NCBI GenBank assembly: GCA_023078685.1
Contig: JALGAS010000005.1
Coordinates: 124,001 to 188,000, forward strand
Direction of reading: 5' to 3'
Source: Neopestalotiopsis rosae
Lineage: Eukaryota; Ascomycota; Sordariomycetes; Amphisphaeriales; Sporocadaceae
Length of the DNA: 64,000 nucleotides
The notes under the pieces were generated by a model. It saw only the letters and a list, made by a program, of their open reading frames with translations. It was not told the DNA's origin and searched no databases. How positions within the stretch are numbered: position 1 is the stretch's first letter; the number at the start of each line of letters is the position of its first letter. Positions 57,485-64,000 of the stretch are shown piece after piece. A program made the translations under genes and the position numbers.

Positions 57485-57787
57485 CTACACTCTTAGTAAT
57501 CAATCTTCAAGGGCGATAGTCGCGGAATCGCAGTTTGCACAACATTATCCCGGCAGCGGCAGCAGCCGCCATCTGGCCTCGACCTGATATGCATGTCTGA
57601 GGTAAGCCGGTCTAGAGAGCTTCCATATGGTGCCACCACGGGCTTTTGTCGTCGACATGCTTGAATGCGGCCAGAGGAAAAGAAAGCATTTCCTTAACAG
57701 ATCACAGTCGTGTCACCGGGGACGCTGGGCTTGCATTTGTGTGCTTGAATATGCATTGTTGTGGCAGGCATCAGTCTATCCGACCAT

Positions 57788-59011
57788 CTAATCCACATCG
57801 TCGTCGTTTGTCGCTTCAGCTGAATCTTTCCCGACGTCCAAACCCTCCAACTTCTTTCTAGCTTCTTCCAGGACTTTGGGGTCCTCTGCCTCGCCGGCCG
57901 CTTCACTCGTCACAGCCACAGATCCCGTCTCTGCCAGTTTGTGCGACTCTATTGCCGCGGGCTTGAGCGAACCATCCTCGTTCACGTCTTCTTTGAGGTA
58001 CAGACTGAACACGACAACCAAGTAGGTGTCGCTCGTCGACTTGTTTCTCAGTACGTATCTAAGTCGATGTGAGCGCTTCGGCTTCTCCCTATGATTGAGT
58101 GATGAGATGAATGAATTCGATGAGGCAGTGATAAGAAATGGGCCACTCGGATGATGGGCATCCACTTACCGTAGGCCCTGGCCGTCCCAGTACTTCATAA
58201 TGGGAAGTGTAAAGCCAGGGAGCTTCAAGCTAAAGTCGCCAAAGTCGAGGTAAGGATTGTAAAAATCGGCACAATACGTTTTGCCGTACTCAAACATCCA
58301 CTTGGCCTTGCTATCCTCCTTGAGCGCCCACTTCATCCGCGCCTTGGCGGCGTCGGGCGCGCCAATGGCCTTTCGTGCTGCGAGACCAGCTTCATCGCCT
58401 CCCTCTTCGAACCACAGGCCGCCCTTCTCCGGGTCGTGCTCGGCTTCGCCAACACGGATTGCGTTGAATGACGAGAGCGCTGGACCGTACAGATGTGGCC
58501 GATCAGCGTACGCATCACCATCCAGGCCAGGGTCAATCCACCATTTCACAATGCTCATGGCCGTGTCGAATCCTGGCGGTAGTCGGTCACGAATTGGATG
58601 ATCGAAATCATTTCCAAATTGGAGATCCGAGGCAGAAATTCCGGTATTGGGCTCATCGTCCTCATCCTCGGCTTCGTTAAGAGCGCTGGATTCTGTCGTG
58701 GCCCCATTTATCGCCGGGGGTTCACTCTTCTGGGAACCAGAGGTATCTGGACTTTGCTTCTTGGGTTTAAACTGAAGTGATATGCTATACTGATCCTTGT
58801 TGTAGTCGTGTGGAGGCTGTGAGAAGTAGGCCGAAGTGGTTGGAGAATTCCTGGGCAAGCCCTTGTAGTTTTGTACGCGCACGTTGAGCTCAATGTCCAT
58901 GAACTCATTGCTGATCTTGGTGACCTCGGGCGAGTTCACTGGAACCACCTGATGCTTGTCCACATCGTAGTCAGACCCAGCGGTCACCCGGATAATATAC
59001 TTGTCAGCCAT
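57788..59011 (-). CDS. DUF1769 family protein
   Basis: Two exons (58170..59011, 57788..58058; 111-nt intron ending GACTTAG) give 370 aa. The conserved core is recognisable as the fungal DUF1769 (UPF0590) family: ADKYIIRVTAGSDY, NSPEVTKISNEFMDIELNVR, the block WWIDPGLDGDAYADRPHLYG, PALSSFNAIRV, MKWALKEDSKAKWMFEYGK and YNPYLDFGDFSLKLPGF. After the splice come YVLRN and YLVVVFSLYLKED. The C-terminal 70 residues are acidic and Ala-rich, likely disordered. No signal peptide. The start at MADKYII (59011) is preferred; an in-frame ATG at 59029 would add six residues. Function is not established; yeast and S. pombe relatives are cytosolic or nuclear proteins of unknown role. Confidence 0.88.
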
Positions 59012-59858
59012 CTTCAGTACCCAGATCACTCGGAACCTGTGTTGTTGACGCGTTCAGGTTGCGGCTCGCTGTAAGTTTTCTCTACCAGGATGCCGATACG
59101 AGACAGAAACTGGGCCACTTGTCGCGGGTATTTGTGGGTTCTTTGGCAGGGGGGAGAGACTGAAGCGATTGACAGAGTGCGATCTAGGTACGATGACGAC
59201 GCCGGCTTTGGTCGAAACAAAGCAAAGCAAATTTCAAATGAAGGAGATATGGCCCCAAACAAAGATAAAGAAGGGATAGATATCTATCGACTAGCCTTAA
59301 AAAATGCAATTCTATCATTCGTCCGTTTGCGCATAGAATACCGGATCTTCTCAGTACAATAGATGACAGATCTGGAGCAAAATTCTACGCAGATGGTGAA
59401 TGACGTCGGGGTCACCGCCATGGACAGGGAGGGAGGGGCACGAGCAAGGTGAATAAAGAGGAAATGGAGGGGCAACGCAGGTCACTAAATTCGGCACATT
59501 CCAGTCACAGTGTAGCTTTAGCTGCAATAGGCACGTGCCCAACGCACCAGGCACAAGTGCCTTTGGGTACATTACCATGCAATGTGGCAGCAAACATCTG
59601 ACATATATCGTCCCCAACTTTCTTGTATTAAAATATAGACAATTACGGCCACGCATATAATTCCACTTTTCGTCTTTTATACATTCAAAACAGGAGCATC
59701 AGCCGTAGACGTAATCGCAAGCCCTCGAACCATGTCCATATCGGTACCGTCCTGGTTTATCTGATTAGTTAGAACCGATCATGTAGATCCGTTGCCCAGA
59801 CTTTGCCAGATCATGCTATCTTTCCTGATCGTACGGACCAGAAATCCGTTGCAGATAA
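59012..59858. other. intergenic region
   Basis: About 0.85 kb. It holds the promoter of the DUF1769 gene, which reads leftward, and the 3' flank of the F-box gene. No supported open frame. Confidence 0.5.
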
Positions 59859-61501
59859 TTACGGCACCGCAAAGCGATCAATATCGACCCTTTCATAGAA
59901 GCTGATGTGTCCAAAGTCAATCCAGTACTGAGCTAATCGGTTTGGAGAGATCATTATTAGCTGGGATGGCGTGTATGTATCTGAGATGTCATGTTAGTCA
60001 GGAAATTCGATCTTTCTGCAGTTGATGGAGCTCGGTTCCTACCATTGATGAAACCATCGTGAGCTATATGACCCTTTGATTTGACAACTCTGCTCCCTGC
60101 AAAGGGTTCCCTTTCCTCCACGCCAACTAGCCCCGATTCACCGAGATCGGGTGCAATAAACGTGTACTCACCACGGGGCACATTCGTATCCCCTGTAAGC
60201 TTGATGGCTTCCAGCGATCCTTTGTGCACTCGTTCACGAAGGAATCTCGCGTCAAACTCTTCATCTGTCTCCTCTGGCTTGCGCTCAAAAGCCGGCATCT
60301 CGCCGTCTTCCGAGTCTGGTTGATGGACGAGCAGGAACTCGCACTTGTGTACGTTGTAGTCCCCAACCCAGATGCCTCTCCACGGCTTCTCCTTGGTCGG
60401 CGTGTACCAATAGGGATCCAGTGTAGACCATGTCACTGTCTCTTCTCCCAGTCTCAAGCCTAGTCCCGATCGCATCCACTCCATCCATCGCCGGATGCGG
60501 AATGTCTGGTCAGAAGCCTCTGAGCGATTGTGAGGTGCCCAGTTTCCTGGAGAGCAGACTTCTAGCCGCTGGCTGGAGATTGGGAAGACGCCGGCGGCTT
60601 GTGCCCCGACACGGTGGTGCGCTGGGATGGCGGGAGGGGGCCAGGCATAACCGTATGGAAATGCATCCGGAACATTAGCTTCGAGCAAACCGCTCAAGGG
60701 TTTGGCCAAGACCACCTCGCCGACTCTGGGGTCTGTGTCGATGTCCAGCATCATAGGCTGTGAAGGGAAGAACTCTCGTTTGGGATTGGGATCCGAGGAC
60801 TCGGCATCGTGATTTCGTTCAGTGGGGCTGAGTTTGAGCACGGGTTTGTCTTTGTGAAGCTTGACCTGTGGCTCGAAATGTTCTATTTCTGCTGTAGCAC
60901 CTGTGCTTGTCGACCATGCCTCTCGTCTGTTAACGTTGCTCACGGCTACGAGCTGATAACCCTCAATAACCCCTCTCCTTTGGTCATACTGCACTATAAT
61001 CATTTGGCCTGTGAGGCCGCGGTCGGAGAACCAGAGCTTGTGTTTCGGGATGAACCAAAACGGATCGTGACGAGCATACAGCTCGCGAAACGTCTCATAT
61101 GGATAGGGCGTAGTGATGGGATTGCCTGGCAGATTTGACCATACGTGACGTTGCCAGTGAAAATCACCATCGGCGTGGGTGAACAGTGCCTTGGACACCT
61201 GTCTCATGCCTGCAAGTTCTAGTGGCGACAGGTAACTCAAGATGGTGTCGATGAGCTCAGATGGCAACATCTCGAAGCTACTGAGGACTGGTTCGGTGGG
61301 AATGCCTTCATCATTGCTGGTATTGGCGAGAGGCCGTTCATCTAGTAAACTTCGTTGCTGCATGGTTGTTGCTTGAGTTTCGTGTGTTGTTGCAATAACA
61401 CTGGTAGCTGGTCCACCGAATAACCTGCCTACAGGCATGTGCAGGTGGTCCGCAAGGACATGCGCACCATGTATAGTAGCTGCGAAGCTCATGCTGTGCA
61501 A
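59859..61501 (-). CDS. F-box domain protein, substrate-receptor type
   Basis: Two exons (60043..61501, 59859..59980; 62-nt intron) give 526 aa. The F-box is at about 75-120 (EMLPSELIDTILSYLSPLEL, MRQVSKALF). After it come a typical fungal segment (WQRHVWSNLPG, then FRELYARHDPFWFIPKHKLWFSDRGLTG) and a beta-rich substrate-binding part with WRGIWVGDYNVHKCEFLLVHQP, FIAPDLGESGLVG and SKGHIAHDGFIN. The last exon supplies the conserved end TPSQLIMISPNRLAQYWIDFG. It is expected to act in an SCF ubiquitin ligase; targets are unknown. The first ATG is used; the 45 residues before an alternative Met (MQQRSLL) are not conserved-looking, so the true start may be internal. Confidence 0.88.
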
Positions 61502-62911
61502 AAATAGAGTAAGTCAATGGTTCGGAACGGTTGATGGATGAAAATTACAAACAAAGCCAGGAAATCGAGAAATTTGCGAGAACACCTGCTCTATTTAGGA
61601 CAGCAATGGAAAAAGAAAAAAACTTTTTCTTTTCTTTTTTTTTCTTCCCGCTCGAGCTTATTGTCCCAAACGGCCGCAAGCTTTTTGCTCGTAGCTTAAG
61701 CTGTGGTAGCTCAACGTCGCGATGACGCCTTCCGACTGGGCATTGGGTGGTCCTAGTCCCGCACTATTTTATTGCTTGTCAATTCCTTATCGTAATTCGA
61801 CTGCGATAATCTTCAGGAGCCGGCGCTGTTCACTACCTAGGAAAATCCTCCCCGAGACTTAAGGCGGACGTCAAAGTGTTTGCTGGTGGCTCGGCGCAAA
61901 AAAAAATAAAGACAGTTACATGAGTCAAGCAGCGGTCAGTGGGTTTTGATTACCACGAGACGGGAGCATTCAGCGCAGGCTGGCATTGGAAGAAAGCTAG
62001 AGTTTGGTGGGGGGAGGCGGCAGATCACTCTAGCTTGACCTTGTCTTTTTACATGCCGCCCACTACCGGCCAGCAGCTTCCTGCTACCTGCAACGAATAA
62101 CCTACTCTGTACAGCTCTAGAGGTGCAGTGCGTGCAGGTGCTGCTCTTGATGACATCGTCCATCACGCCATTAAACGCTGGTTGCCCACCTCGAGAAAAA
62201 GAAAGACAGACAGCTCTCCCGCGTCTGCTTGAAACTATGTCATTAGTCACATTGGCGAGAATAGAAAGCATTTCAAAACAAGTATTTTATAGACTATCTA
62301 CTGTATCTAGTAACTCTAATACTCGAGCTCAAGACTATATGTGTGACTGCTCAAATATGAGAACAAGAGGTCACTGATAGCCGATTCTATCCATCTCTCC
62401 GGGTCGTTATCTCGTAGCACTACAGGCGTAAAAATCGGAAACACCGACGTCGCAGGGCCCTGAAGGTCGCTAGTATCAATGATGCCAATTAGCTTACACG
62501 GCACTGGGGCCTGTCAATGCCTGGGCCCGTTCAACTATCATTTGATGGATGCCACTGCCAGCATGTACCCCGACCTCACCTTACTTACATCAGCATGCAG
62601 CTGTCCCATTTCAGCCCAAACCGTACAGAATTCATTTCTGGTCGCTGTAGATATTGCGGCCACTTCAAGTCCGACCACGGCATAGAAGCGAGGCGAAGTG
62701 AGGGTCCTCTACCTTTTCGGCACAAATCGTAGCTTGAACGAGACCTGGATTTCCAAGACACCGAAGCCTCTTCCCACCAGAGCCCGCATTCCATGCTCGA
62801 AACTGAACGAATAGACCTACCAGCAGCTCTTCGAAGCCCGATCCGTGGGATCCTTGCCGAACAGAAGAAAACAATACAAGGGAGCACAGGTGTCAAGTCA
62901 TATTGCCCAAC
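61502..62911. other. intergenic region, divergent promoters
   Basis: About 1.4 kb between the minus-strand F-box gene and the plus-strand cupin. A poly-T/TTTTC run near 61617-61650 and short unsupported open frames are all I see. Confidence 0.5.
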
Positions 62912-63600
62912 ATGTCGTTCTTCTCCCTTATACCCGATATCCTGCCAATGATCCTTCCTTCGTCCGTGCAAATCACGAAAGCATCCGAACTGGAGACGCA
63001 GAGGTCGGGGAATACTTCGCCCATGATTCGTCAAGGCGCCGTAATCGGTAAAAGCGACCGGATGTGTGCTACAGGTAGGCTTCTTTTTCTTTTCTGCAAT
63101 CTCTCGCTCGGCTCTCTCGCGCCTCGCCGGGTATAAGAAAATAGCGACGGTGGGCGGGCCCTAAATGAGATCGCTTCCGCTTTTTTCCCTTGCAGACCCC
63201 GATGCTAGCAATCATATGTGCACAGTCCTGATAGCAAAAGCTCATTGCTCGTCGGCGGTACACCACCATGGAGAACAAGGCAAGTCTCTCGTGTCATGGG
63301 TTTCATCTTTTGTGATATCTTCCGGCCTCTGATACTTTTTTACTCTTTGCTCCAGACACCATCATATACGCTGCCTCTGGCGTTGGTGTTTTGGTCACCA
63401 ATCCTGGAAATGAGACCGAGCCCAAGCTCAAAAGGCAACAGCTCAAGGCGGGTGATTTCGCCTTCATCCCCTCCTGGACGGAACATCAAGAGCTCAACGA
63501 AACTGACGAGGACGTTACTTGGATACTCATCCGGAGCGGCCCTGAGCCAACCGTCGTATGGCTTGAGGACTGGGGAGGCGATGAGGCAAAGGCAGACTAG
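62912..63600 (+). CDS. small cupin-domain protein with a GC-AG intron
   Basis: Three exons (62912..63074, 63196..63279, 63356..63600) give 163 aa. Cupin motif 1 is SSAVHHHGEQDTIIYAASG with the metal-binding histidines; motif 2 is LKAGDFAFIPSWTEHQELNE with the last histidine. The segment before it (QITKASELETQRS, then GAVIGKSDRMCAT) is typical of this RmlC-like group. Intron 1 (121 nt) is GT-AG. Intron 2 (63280..63355) begins GCAAGT and ends CTCCAG, with CTGAT as branch site; the flanking AAG|GCAAGT matches the consensus for GC-AG introns, and no GT alternative keeps HHHGEQ and DTIIYAA in frame. The start is uncertain between ATG 62912 and a Met 12 codons later. The substrate is unknown. Confidence 0.82.
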
Positions 63601-63747
63601 CAGTATATGCAAGTGCTACGAGAATTTGGCATTGTCGCCGATCAGACCAATGTCTACCACTAGAAACAGGTGGTGTAATGGCACTAATCTATACAGTCTA
63701 CATTCTTTAGCGTGTGATATATATATCTTGGTCACATTACTATCTAA
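63601..63747. other. short convergent intergenic region
   Basis: 147 bp between converging stop codons, including an AT dinucleotide run (GATATATATATC) near 63716-63728. Confidence 0.5.
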
Positions 63748-64000
63748 TTACTGTGTACAAAAACGGTCGAGAACGCGACATACGCGGTTCTGGTCTTCGC
63801 GCTTGTCGAACATTTGGCTGTGATCCAAGCCTGGAAACCACAAGATCTCTACACCATCACGAGTGACATGATGGTCTCTGGGCAGCATCTCGTCACCTCC
63901 GTCTGAACCTATGCCTGGCGTCCAGTGCTCGCTGTCAGCCAAATACTCAGCCACACTAAGTGTGTCGACAATGAGATCTCGCTCGCAGAGGCATACTGCG
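63748..64000 (-). CDS. alpha/beta hydrolase, C-terminal part (runs off the window)
   Basis: The window ends inside this gene, so only about 84 C-terminal residues are visible. The frame is open to base 64000. CERDLIVDTLSVAEYL resembles the strand-loop that carries the catalytic aspartate in alpha/beta hydrolases, and WFPGLDHSQMFDKRED places a histidine where the catalytic His is expected. I assign it to the superfamily with moderate confidence; substrate and subcellular location cannot be judged without the rest of the gene. Confidence 0.6.
   Translation of the reverse strand, partial: AVCLCERDLIVDTLSVAEYLADSEHWTPGIGSDGGDEMLPRDHHVTRDGVEILWFPGLDHSQMFDKREDQNRVCRVLDRFCTQ

Noticed and set aside
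59720..59745. Sequence resembling a tRNA B-box on the minus strand
   Set aside because: No A-box at the right distance and no cloverleaf can be folded by eye.

Overview
The window is nuclear DNA of a filamentous ascomycete, most likely a Sordariomycete and probably Hypocreales-like. That placement is inferred from gene content and gene structure and was not tested by a search. The evidence is short spliceosomal introns (mostly 47-125 nt, with GTRNGT donors and CTRAY-like branch points), C-rich third codon positions in the well-conserved genes, long pyrimidine-rich leaders, and the families present: GH35 beta-galactosidase, CE4 deacetylase, G1 (eqolisin) peptidases, a GH78-type rhamnosidase and fungal F-box proteins. 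I found no prokaryotic operon, CRISPR array, rRNA, convincing tRNA or intact transposon. For nearly every multi-exon gene I rebuilt the splicing by hand and checked that the exon lengths sum to a multiple of three.

Layout. 0-9 kb: a secreted DUF1254/DUF1214 protein (-), an aldehyde dehydrogenase with a one-base frameshift (+), a secreted Ser/Asn/Gly-rich protein (-), a PPPDE/LRAT-like cysteine-peptidase-fold protein (-) and a Nudix hydrolase (+). 9-27 kb, the densest part: the ribosome-biogenesis acetyltransferase Kre33/NAT10 (-), a 15-exon secreted GH35 beta-galactosidase (-), an SDR oxidoreductase (+), a secreted CE4 chitin-deacetylase-like gene carrying an in-frame TAG (+), a CECR5-type HAD hydrolase (-) and an aldo-keto reductase with two plausible starts (+). 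27-45 kb: sparse and AT-rich. It holds a short spliced gene with a four-cysteine C-terminal knuckle (+), an F-box protein with C-terminal membrane segments (-), a cupin (+), and a 7-kb stretch with simple repeats and a twin E-box palindrome but no gene I can support. 45-54 kb: two convergent paralogous G1 acid peptidases, a GH78-like rhamnosidase with no signal peptide and a small secreted protein of unknown function. 57-64 kb: a DUF1769 protein, a second F-box protein, a small cupin with a GC-AG intron and the 3' end of an alpha/beta hydrolase.

How the genes fit together. I see no biosynthetic cluster. Housekeeping genes (Kre33, HAD, DUF1769, probably the aldo-keto reductase) alternate with secreted or nutrient-scavenging functions: beta-galactosidase, deacetylase, G1 peptidases, small secreted proteins. 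The most useful observations are the overlooked spliced Cys-knuckle gene at 30.5-31.4 kb, the convergent G1 peptidase pair (an 8-nt microexon in one copy, three PacC-type GCCAAG motifs before the other), two lesions in otherwise well-conserved enzymes (ALDH frameshift, CE4 nonsense codon), and the possible mitochondrial/cytosolic dual start of the aldo-keto reductase.
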